Below are positions 54,401 through 64,000 of a stretch of DNA of 64,000 bases, in pieces. The DNA lies in the NCBI GenBank assembly GCA_008638375.1, contig CM018043.1, forward strand, positions 42,872,651 through 42,936,650, in the 5' to 3' direction. Below the pieces are notes generated by a model. That model did no database searches and was not told where the DNA came from. It was given only the letters and a program-made list of their open reading frames with translations. Every line of letters begins with the position of its first letter. Positions within the stretch are counted from its first letter, which is position 1. This DNA is from Nyssa sinensis. Lineage: Eukaryota > Streptophyta > Magnoliopsida > Cornales > Nyssaceae. Position numbers and translations under genes: made by a program.

Positions 54401-57295
54401 AAAATTTAGTAAGGGGTGAGCTACAAACTCAGTAAGTAAACGCCTATCTCAAATACAGGGTTAGAGTAATCATGGAACATATAGGATCATGGATGAACAT
54501 AATAGCCAGTCATGGAAACAATTTCAGTCAACAGTAAGGTGTCAAAATGGCCAATGAACACCAAGGCATGATAACCCAATAAGAACAGTGATATAACATG
54601 AATACGGGAACATTCAACGTTCACAATCGACGTAAATGTACTGCCACAATGGAATGATCTCAATCGAGTCAAATGAATAAAGGTACTGTCAACATGGAAC
54701 TATTCGTAGTGAAATGAAACATCACATGAATCCAATAAACATCACATAACAGTCAACATGAACGATGCATTTACTCTGTTCAAGGTTTGGCAGACCCTCG
54801 GTCTTTTGGGGCCCGGCATACCCCCCTTTAACATGAAGGCATTTAAAATGCCATTAAAACTCACTGCGTAAAAATGCCATCATTGCCACATGTCCGTTTG
54901 ACCCGTAGGTCCCATAAATTGACCCGTAGGTCCAGTCAATCAGATAGCATCAGAAGGGTAATGTGTCTGAGCACAAGACCCGGCATTTAACATAACTCAG
55001 GATTATATCGTATTCCATATGAGGTGTGCAAAACATGGAACATCATAACATAAGCCTACAGTAGCATCAACACAATGAATCAAGCCATGAACCATCAACC
55101 AATAGACATCCACCAGGTAGAACAATATCCATGGTGGGAACAATAACAGTGGGTATAAATACATGAGTACAAAATTGGCAGTATAGAAAGATCGTGGCTT
55201 GGAAAACCACGTATAAAAGATAGAAATCCACTTACCTTATCAGTGTCCTAGTATCCCGTGACTTTCTCCTTTCCTTTTGACTTGCCTATACATCAATAAA
55301 CACGTTTCAGCTTTCATGTCATTTATCGAATTTATGCCTCGCTACTCTAAATATCCCTTTTACTAATTTATGCTTTTACGGGTTCCATTTTGAACTTAAT
55401 TAACCCAAGGCCAAAATGGTCATTTATATGTCTCTTTCTTTCGGGTTTTGTTTTCACAATTTGGACTTCACCGTGGAGTCCAGTAGGTTTGAAATAATAA
55501 AAATTCACCATTTATTTATCTCATTCGAAGTCCGTTTGACTCACCTTCCATGCAAGGGCATTTTGGTCATTTTGGCGTTTTATGGGTATTTTATTTTTTG
55601 AGACTCCGTCTCATGAAACGGATCTCACCATTAAATCCAGAAGGTCCAAAACAGTCAATTTACACTATTTATTTGACTCATTTACCTATTGAGAATTTAT
55701 TCAACAATTACTAATTTAACTAATTATTTAAATTAATTAAATATCACTAATATACATATATATATTTTGGACAAAATAAATTACATGTGTCTTAATGGTA
55801 CAGTGATTAGTGTTCCAAGCATTGACCCATCATCATGGGTTCAAGTCACTGGGCAAACAACCCATGTGACATTTTTTTTTATCTGTTTTTCATTTCATGT
55901 ATATAGATATAACCTAACCATTGGATAGCTTCTCCTTTTTAACCAAACACTTTTCAAACTCAAATTTAAAAATTTACCCATAAAATAATACTGTTGGGCA
56001 GTCATCTGAATGAGTGGGTCAAGTCGGACCCGACCCGATTTGGCCCAAAATAAATCACAAAAACTCAGTTCCTTACCCGTTCTTTTCCTGTTGCGCGCCT
56101 GTTAGGCTTCTCCCTTTTTGCTTCTGGTTGGTTCTAACTTCTTCTCTTCTAAATGTTCCTTGATTGCAAGAATTCTACTCTGTTCTTCATCGTCTTCATC
56201 TCTATCTACTGACACTGGAGTCAAATTAGAGTCTCCTTTTACTTCCCAAAATCACAAACCTGATATTATACAAATCACATCCCACTACTCCTTAATCACT
56301 CATAACCACCACTGACTTCCCCTCCAACTGCCAGTAAATACCCATCTCATCTGTTGTTGTCGCTGAACATCACCCGTCCTGGAACCAATTCCATTCGTGA
56401 GCATCACACGACCATCCTTGAATTCCCATCCATCATCATCGCCATCAACTTCCTCACTTCTACCAACCCACTCAGAGTTTCACATTCCACCCACGAGGGG
56501 TATTTCTCGATGAATCACTGGGGCGGATAGGTATGCAAAGGCCTCCCCTGTTCTGGGCTGTGTCGTCGGTAGTATGGAGATTGGTTCGCCGATCTGATCG
56601 GAACGACAGTCGTCTGGTTGGGCATTCGGCCATTGATCTGGCATTCGATGGTGCGGCTGAGGCTTGTAGTCTCAAATCTAGTCTGTTGGTGGTGTCTACG
56701 GTGTGGGACTGTTGGAGTTTGATGGTGGTCTGTTGCAGAGGCACGGTGCAGGGACTGTTGGGGATCTGTTGACGGTGCACGGTGCGGTGGGGGTGGAGTT
56801 TTGATGGCGGCGATGGCTGCCACAATCGGTGGTGAATCTGGAGAGGGCCAGAGAAAACTCTCTCTCTCACCCTGTCACTCTCTCTCTCTTTAATCTCCCT
56901 GTTCCGCACCCCCTTCAACAGCCTCAACGTTTTTTTTTCTTCCCCTTCTGGTTCTAACGCATGCCTCTAGCATGCTTCCTGCTTTTAAAAACTGGCCCCC
57001 CAACTCTTCACTTTCTCTCCCCCTCTTTCTCTTAATCCCTTCGGTTACGCACTTATCAGTTTATCCCTTTTTTTGTTTTTGAATCTAGTCTAATCCTTTA
57101 GCCCACGCCCCACTCTTATCTCATTGTATGCCTTAATCATAAATTATATACATATAACATACTTACATATACCGTCCAACATATGTATAATACAAATATA
57201 TATATATATACCCATATTACATGGTTATATATATACATATATATATATACAATAATTTATTTTTATTTTCATTTATTTCATTAATTTATTTTTTC

Positions 57296-57334
<39 letters not shown>

Positions 57335-57826
57335 TATTTCGGTATTCATTCCTGGCTTGCTCGGTCATCGCCCGAAAACTATTTGTATTTCTGAAACTAT
57401 TGATTTTCCAACCATCCACTTTATTGAATATAAAAACAATGGCCTTTATTCAATTCTATTTACATGACTCGACCGGTTACAAATTGGGTCAGGTGTTACA
57501 TTTTCTCTCTCTTCCTACCTTTCTTGTAGCCCTATTTGACTCCCTTCAGCCGCCCTTTCAATCTCCATCTCCCACACACCATTCATGTAATATATATACG
57601 TATATATATTCACACATTTCTGCACCTTTAGTCGGCAGCCTTGCTGCCTTCACAATGGCCACACACCTCACACACAGTGACACACACACAAATGCCTCCT
57701 ATATACACTGCTACATAACCCCTTTTCATTTTATATTTCCCTTGTATTTTATTTTACAATACATATACATATACATAGTATTATACTATACATATACATA
57801 TACATATATTCACACTTAAATTATAC

Positions 57827-57865
<39 letters not shown>

Positions 57866-58156
57866 ATTATCTATTTTTAATAGTATACACATACACTAAT
57901 ATTAAATATACTATGCGTCCATGAAATGTATACGTGCATGGGAATGCGTGTGTGCATACATTACGAGGCTCGATTTTAGGTTGCTCGGGTGTCCCCCGGC
58001 ATTGGCTGTATAAAATAAACTGTTCACATTCTATTACCGTTCAATCCATAAAATATCATGATTTAGAGCTTAAACAGCTCGGGTTACAACTAGTGTTACA
58101 CTACTCGACCGGGTCTACTTCGATATACGTGTCATATCCCGGGTCGGGATATTACA
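51406..58156 (-). mobile_element. LTR-D, long solo LTR (about 3.39 kb) split by LTR-E
   Basis: The minus strand begins TGTAATATCCCGACCCGGG (58156) and ends GGGTTTCGGGTCATGACA (51406). Perfect TSD ATGTA (51401-51405, 58157-58161). Parts 51406-54139 and 57506-58156 form one LTR once LTR-E is removed. It has module copies at about 52725 and 52870 and a weak tRNA-like segment at 53150-53225. The start matches LTR-C. Confidence 0.9.
54140..57500 (-). mobile_element. LTR-E, long solo LTR (3,361 bp) nested in LTR-D
   Basis: The minus strand begins TGTAACACCTGACCC (57500) and ends GGGTTTCGGGTCGTGACA (54140). Perfect TSD TTTTC (54135-54139, 57501-57505). Module copies at about 55465 and 55620; tRNA-like boxes in 55789-55860 (ATGGTACAGTG ... 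GGGTTCAAGTC). Closest to LTR-F. The frame 56472-56927 on minus lies in a low-complexity C-rich stretch and is not a supported gene. Confidence 0.9.
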
Positions 58157-58161
58157 ATGTA

Positions 58162-59141
58162 TTTATGAGAATGCTAAAAACTGTAGGTCTAAGGACGTAA
58201 TACAAATATAGGAATTTTCAATGGTTTTTACTTGAGATTTTTTGGTTCTTCTATATATGGTACCTTATTTATTTGTTATTATTTTGGTCCATATCTCTAT
58301 ATACTATTTTATCTTATTTCTTCTTTTTTGATCCTTGGTATTGTTTTTGTATTTGTCCCCCCCCCCTTTTTTCTTATACCTCATTGGTTCTGAAGGTTTA
58401 AACTCCCTAGTTAATTTTTTCTCAACCTCTTCAAAATCACCACTTTTATTTTTTTTCTTCTAAAGTGCACACACTCACATACTTGTTTGAGATTTCACCA
58501 CCAAGCGCCTCAGCCATGCCAATTTAAAACAGCAGTAGTTAATTTTCATTTTACCAGTACCTCTAGTTATCTGAATATATAGCATAGAAATTCAATGCAC
58601 CTATCATGCATGTTCACTAAACTATTGAGCCATGCATCTACTATTTGCTTTATCTAATTACTCTCTTCACAACATATATATACACTCTTATTGTTGACTT
58701 TTAATTTGGTGAAATCTAATTTGATATATTGTATTTGTTCAACTCGCAGAAGCATTCCTGTAGGGAGCATCAATAGCCAAGCCCTGAAGTCGTCTCCCCC
58801 TCTTAAACTGCATATACTCAATCACCATGTAAATCAGCATTAGCTCATTATTTTACCTTCTAAAAATTTTAGTTATTCGCTAATTATTAATAATTGATTG
58901 CTTAAGTTAATAATGAAATTGATTCAAGAGGCCACTGATCAGCTTTTTCAATATTAACTAGTTTAATATATGCATGCATGGAGAGTTTTATTAACTAGTT
59001 TAATAAAACATGGAATTCTTCCCTCAGTGGCTCTCAAATTCCTCTAAATATTGATAAAAGGTGCAATTCAGATTTTAAACATCACCTCATCAATTAATTT
59101 TAAATTTTTGTATTACTAAACTTTATTGATTTTTATAATGG

Positions 59142-59175
<34 letters not shown>

Positions 59176-59410
59176 GCAAGTTCATCATGTTGCGTGGGTG
59201 ACCCGGTTTCCACTCATATGCAAAACTAGAATGCTTAGAGGGATGGCCTGATCTTAATCTTGATGAAGGGGCTTCAACAAAAATTGTAAAAAATATATTA
59301 GCCAACACATCCATTTTACATGCATTTTTTTCCCTCACTCTCACTTTCATTTCTTTCTTGAATTCTAAATTATCTCAGATTTTCCTTTAAGTTTTCTAAA
59401 TCTATTTCAT
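58162..59410. other. AT-rich host DNA, no gene supported
   Basis: A T-rich region with (TA)n at 59143-59173. One short open segment after an AG near 58749 (reading SIPVGSINSQALKSS... to a TAG near 58840) could be a terminal exon, but there is no homology I recognise. Confidence 0.4.
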
Positions 59411-59621
59411 TGAAGTAATGAGTATTAGAGAATATTGTAACTACCTATTGGTGTAACTTATCTTTAGGAATAACTTTTGAATTTGTATTTTAGGTTACAG
59501 CTGTACACTTATCTTTAGGGTTAGCTTTCTAATCTTTTGTATATATATCTGCTAATGAATGAGAAGCAGTGTGGCATATTATTTTCCCTTTATTCTTCTC
59601 TGTTTTCTTCTTATTATTCCA
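59411..59621 (+). mobile_element. 5' LTR of the copia element (start approximate)
   Basis: The end is fixed by ...TTATTATTCCA at 59621 followed by the primer site at 59624. The start could be the TG at 59411, 59419 or 59435 (TGTAACTACC), giving a short LTR of about 190-210 bp. TATA-like TTGTATATATATC occurs near 59538. The 3' LTR is outside the window. Confidence 0.6.
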
Positions 59622-59623
59622 TA

Positions 59624-59635
59624 TGGTATCAGAGC
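59624..59635 (+). other. Copia primer-binding site
   Basis: TGGTATCAGAGC, complementary to initiator tRNA-Met, 2 nt after the LTR. Confidence 0.9.
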
Positions 59636-59953
59636 TTCAATGAAGCCCTAAATTAGATTCTGCCGACATCTAAGGAAGCTGCGCCTCCCTAACCAACCAC
59701 TCTGTTTTTTTTCTCTTCACCGCCACCAACCCCTCTTTCCAACCGTAGCAGGTTCCATTGGTCAGCCACTGCCATCATCAAAAAAAAAAAAAAAAAAAAC
59801 CCCACCGCCATCTTCAATTAACCCCATCTTCTCTGTCAATCTCTCCCTCTAAAGAACCCACGTCTCTCCACTAACAATCCCCTCTTCGCCTAAACAGGTT
59901 CTCCACCGTAGAACAACAGCAATATCGTTCGGTTTTGCCCAGATCAACGGCAC

Positions 59954-60150
59954 GGTTCTTGCCCAGACCACTCTGTTCCGATTAGATCAGCAATTTGCTA
60001 GTCTGATTTTTATTTTTTTTTTCTTTCCCCTCTTTCCCCTCTCCGCAGGATTTCTCCATTGCCGATTCTTGCCCAGACCACTCTATTCCGATCAAATCAG
60101 CAATTTGCTGTCTGATTTTTTTTTATTTTTTTTCCTTTCCCCTCTCCACT
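59954..60150 (+). repeat. Direct repeat in the copia leader
   Basis: Two copies of a segment of about 90-100 bp that includes TTCTTGCCCAGACCACTCT and AATCAGCAATTTGCT, at about 59954-60045 and 60066-60150. It lies between the primer site and the gag start. An A-rich run of about 20 bp lies upstream near 59780. Confidence 0.75.
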
Positions 60151-60165
60151 CCAGCCACCGGTCCC

Positions 60166-63100
60166 ATGACAACACCAAATATTCCCAACCCAAATGAACC
60201 AAACCCATCTCTCATCTCTATCAATGTCTCTGCCCAAGCCCCACTCAAACTCACCACCACCAATTACATCTCCTGGAAACTTCAATTTCACACTCTATTT
60301 ATCGGATATGACCTCTTAGGCTATATAGATGGATCCAAACCTTGTCCACCTTCCACTATCACTCACAACAACACCACTGTACCAAATCCTGCTCACACCA
60401 CCTGGGTCAGACAAGACCAACTGATTCTTAATGCTATAGTTGGCTCTCTGTCTCCTACCATTATCCCTTTCATTGCTAGAGCCAAAACATCAGAGGAAGC
60501 TTGGTTGATCCAGGGCAAACACATATGCCAAGCCATCTCGCGGGCGCATCAAGCAGATCAAGAATCAAATTAAAAATCTCACCAAGAGGTCTCAATATGT
60601 TACAGAGTTTCTTCAATCCGTTAAGTGTCGGGCTGATGAACTTGCTATTCTTGGTGCACCAATGGATGAAGATGACCTCACTGACAAAATTCTTGATGGT
60701 CTGGGAGATGACTATCAAGAACTTATACGTGCAGTTCAAGCCCGTGATACCATGATCAAGTTCGATGAGCTCCACGAAAAGCTTCTAAATTTTGAAGCTT
60801 CTCTTCAAGGTGCCAAATCTAAACCTTCTCACTTTCCAGCCTCAGCAAATCCTACAAACTGCAATCCTACCAGTTGGCGTCCTTCTTTCAACTCTGGTAA
60901 CACCGACAATAATTGGCGTCCATCAACCACTGGTAACAACAGTACAGGTTGGCAGTCCTTCACCCAATACCAACAATCGCTCTCCTGCGTTTCCTCCTGC
61001 TGGACGACACTCCTCTCGCAGCCACCGCCCTCCTTCTCGCCCTTATCTTGGATATTGCCAAATCTGTGGAATACAGGGACACACTGCCAAGAGATGTCCC
61101 TCCTTTCGCTTGGTGCCACTTCAACCCAATACCACTCTAGTTGCCCCAATGAACCGCACTCCGACACCATGGCAACCTCGCGCTCATTTTGCAGCCACCA
61201 CTACTCCCACAGCTCCGCAATGGCTACTGGACAGTGGTGCATCTCATCATGTCACTGCTGACTTGAGTAATCTATCCCTCCATACACCTTACAATGGTTT
61301 CGATGACATTATGATTGGCGATGGATCGGGTCTTCCTATAACTCACACTGGTTCTACATCTTTTACCACTCATAACACATCATTTAAATTAGACAATATT
61401 TTGTGTGTTCCTAGCATGAAAAAGAATCTCATTTCCATTTCTCAATTTTGTACATCCAACCATGTTTCTATTGAATTCTTACCATCTTCTTTTCATGTGA
61501 AGGAACTTCGTACGGGGGCAATCCTTTTGACGGGTCACACGAAGGATGGGGTGTATGAATGGCCAGGTTTCCTCTTCCACCACATCTCCATTAGTCGCAT
61601 TTTCTAGTGTCAAAACTTCTTCCTCTGAGTGGCATCATAGATTAGGCCATCCTGCATTTCCCATTTTACAACACATTGTTTCACATTATCAGTTAGATTT
61701 ATCTTCCTCTCTCCGCTCTGATTTTTTGTGTAATGCTTGTCACTGCAATAAAAGTCATAAATTACCTTTCTCTACATCTACTGTTGTCTCCTCTCAACCA
61801 CTTGAAATTATTTTCTCTGATGTGTGGACTTCCCCTGTTCTCTCCCATGATGGTTTTAAATATTATGTCATATTTGTTGATCACTTCACTAATACATTTG
61901 GTTTTATCCCCTTAAACAAAAATCTGACGTTAAAGACGTGTTCATCAGATTTAAAGCCATTGTGGAAACACACTTTCAAAATAAAATTCATACACTTTAT
62001 TCCGATAATGGTGGTGAATACTTGACCCTTCGAACTTTTCTTGCCACTCATGGGATCACTCACTTTACTACTCCACCTCACACTCCTGAACACAATGGGT
62101 ACTCTGAACGACGTCATCGTCACATTGTCGAAACCGGTCTCACTCTCCTCTCTCATGCTTCACTTCTTTTAACCTTTTGGCCTCATGCTTTTGCCACTGC
62201 TGTTTACCTCACAAATCGAATGCCCACTCCCACACTCAATCTATCATCTCCCTATGAAACCATTTTTGCCTGTCCCCCAAACTACTCTAAACTACGGATT
62301 TTTGGTTGTTTGTGCAACCCCTGGTTACGTCCTTATTCCTCTCACAAACTTGAGTCTCGTTCTAAGCCTTGCATTTTTCTAGGCTATTCTCTCACTCAAA
62401 GTGCTTATCTGTGCAATCATCCTCCCACATCTCGCATGTATGTCTCCCGTCATGTCAAATTTGTTGAATCCATCTTCCCTTCTCTTACTTTATCCCTACC
62501 CTCTGCCGATCCACAACCTGACCCTGTCACCTCATGGATTCCTCCTATCATCACCATTCCAACCAACCGAGTTTCCACCGAGCCATTAAACACACCATCT
62601 GCAGTTCACCCTCAAGGACCACCCTCAGGTGATGCTTCCTTCCCTTCTACCAGCACAACCCCCCATATACCACCTGAGTCTAACATCCAACCGCCCATCT
62701 CCATGCCTGCACCTGACATCCCACCAATCACCTCTATTCCTTCACCCGACACCCACTCACACCCATCTATCCCCGTCCCTGCCATAACTTCACAGTCACC
62801 CCCCCACCATTCCATGACCACTCGAGCCAAAAACAACATTCGAAAACCAATTCAGAAACTTCATCTCTCCACCCAACTCTCTCACCCTTGTGATGTAGAA
62901 CCAACCACTGTGACTCAAGCCCTTCAAGACCCAAAATGGCGTCGGGCCATGTCTAACGAATATGATGCTCTTGTTCGAAATGGGACATGGGAGCTTGTCC
63001 CCTCAGCTCCTAGTCACAATATAGTTGGATGTAAGTGGATTTTTCGTACTAAACGTCATTCTGATGGTTCTATTGACAGGCACAAAGCACGCTTGGTTGT

Positions 63101-64000
63101 AAAAGGTTTTCATCAACGCCCAGGAATTGACTATCATGACACATTTAGTCCTGTGGTAAAGCCTAGTACAGTCCGTTTAGTCCTTAGCCTTGCTGTGAGT
63201 CGTGGCTGGTCTCTACGACAATTGGATGTCAACAATGCCTTTTTGCAAGGTCATCTCTCTGACGATGTTTATATGTCTCAACCTCCCGGCTTTGTTGATT
63301 TAGATCATCCAACTCATGTTTGCAAGCTTCGGAAAGCAATTTATGGGCTTAAACAAGCTCCCCGAGCATGGTACCATGAGCTTCGCAAATTTCTTATAGC
63401 TTCGGGTTTTCACAACTCTCATGCCGATACATCTCTTTTTGTGCTAAATACTGGCGGTAGCCTTCTCTATCTTCTGGTTTATGTGGATGACATTATTCTT
63501 ACCGGTAATGATGATACTGTGGTTCACAAGTTTATGCAACTGCTTTCTCACCAATTTGCTCTAAAGGACCTGGGCCACCTATCATACTTTCTTGGTGTGG
63601 AAGTTATTCCAAATGATCGCGGTATCCTGCTCTCTCAACGACGTTACATTGTTGATCTTCTTACTCGCACCAAAATGATAGATGCTAAACCAGTACGTAC
63701 TCCATTACCTACCAGTCCGCCTATCACATTGCACTCCGGTTCTCCTCTCAAGGATCCCACAGAGTATAGAGCAATTGTTGGCAGCCTACAATACTTACTG
63801 ATCACACGGCCCGACATAGCCTTTGCTGTTAACAAGCTTTCTCAGTTCATGCATCAGCCAACTACAGAACATTGGACTCTTGTGAAACGCCTCTTGCGTT
63901 ATTTGTGTGGTTCCTCTAGTGATGGCATTCAGCTTTACCGTGATTCCCCACTCTCTTTACATGCCTTTGCTGATGCAAACCTGCTCTCCCTCCATGCCTT
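60166..64000 (+). pseudogene. Ty1/copia gag-pol, RE1-like, partial at window end
   Basis: Starts ATG 60166. Gag (UBN2-type) has LKLTTTNYISWKLQFHTLF and DLLGYIDGSKP, then the knuckle CQICGIQGHTAKRC (about 61051-61092). Protease WLLDSGASHHVTAD (61221-61262). Pre-integrase HHRLGHPAF and CNACHCNKSH; integrase D-D-E in FSDVW (about 61815), YSDNGGEY (about 62005) and PEHNGYSERRHRH (about 62095). RT has KWIFRTKRHSDGSIDRHKARLV, YGLKQAPRAWY and YVDDI (63480-63494), then the start of RNase H. Order PR-INT-RT is copia-type. Frame changes near 60510, 60957, 61565 and 61920 break the first half. From about 61920 to the end (over 690 codons) I read no stop. Non-functional unless the shifts are assembly errors. 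Confidence 0.92.

Noticed and set aside
56472..56927. 151-codon minus-strand frame in LTR-E
   Set aside because: His/Pro/Arg-rich low-complexity translation, with overlapping frames in other phases; not matched in LTR-F or LTR-D.
51406..58156. One full retrotransposon bounded by two LTR-like starts
   Set aside because: TSDs show two separate nested insertions (ATGTA and TTTTC) and no primer site or coding domains lie between them.
59123..59350. 75-codon minus-strand frame near a (TA)n tract
   Set aside because: Its end is translated (TA)n and the rest shows no recognised family.

Overview
This window is a stack of nested plant LTR retrotransposons with almost no recognisable host sequence. 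The lineages are typical of flowering plants: Ty3/gypsy Tat-type elements with a second, archaeal-type RNase H domain, a Ty3/gypsy chromovirus with a chromodomain, a gag-only TR-GAG-like element, very long solo LTRs and an RE1-like Ty1/copia element. The AT-rich spacers and (TA)n microsatellites also fit a plant, probably a eudicot. I cannot name the species. Insertion boundaries were set from TG...CA termini and 5-bp target-site duplications (TSDs) that can be read directly.

Layout. The oldest visible element is a decayed plus-strand Tat-like element (T3). Its pol remnant is at 10921-13483, its repeat arrays at 13529-14081 and 18105-18614, its antisense gene at 48071-50157 and its 3' LTR at 50589-51128. 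Three insertions split it: a long LTR (LTR-F, 8959-10920), a 4.0-kb solo LTR (LTR-A, 14082-18099) and a minus-strand chromovirus (18615-47874). The chromovirus is itself split by solo LTRs LTR-C (24386-28171) and LTR-B (42002-46579) and by a TR-GAG-like element (28609-40343). The 3' LTR of the TR-GAG contains a young, internally deleted Tat-like element (T2, 31728-39603). A nearly intact minus-strand Tat-like element (T1) fills 1-8958 and sits in LTR-F; its 3' end lies outside the window. To the right are a short host stretch, solo LTR-D (51406-58156) with LTR-E nested inside it (54140-57500), more unannotated DNA, and a copia element (about 59411 to the window end) with frameshifts only in its first half.

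How the parts work together. The three Tat-like elements share one architecture. Gag-protease and RT-RNaseH-aRNH-integrase are read in sense. In T1 they are separated only by an amber codon in a UAG-CAA-UUA context, the classical plant-virus readthrough signal. Just after the pol stop comes a tandem array of short hairpin units whose stems change in a compensatory way. Beyond it lies a gene on the opposite strand, with its own TATA box, two introns at conserved positions, a putative gypsy-type (Transposase_28-like) N-terminal region, a coiled-coil C-terminus and a poly(A) signal. The hairpin array therefore lies where sense and antisense transcription converge. T2 carries an extra, shorter antisense unit with a similar promoter region. 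This 3' cassette (hairpin array plus spliced antisense gene) and the readthrough junction are the most interesting things in the window.

The long solo LTRs (3.4-4.6 kb) share terminal sequences, an internal module repeated about every 145 bp and, in several copies, tRNA-like box A/box B segments. No coding interior for them is present here.
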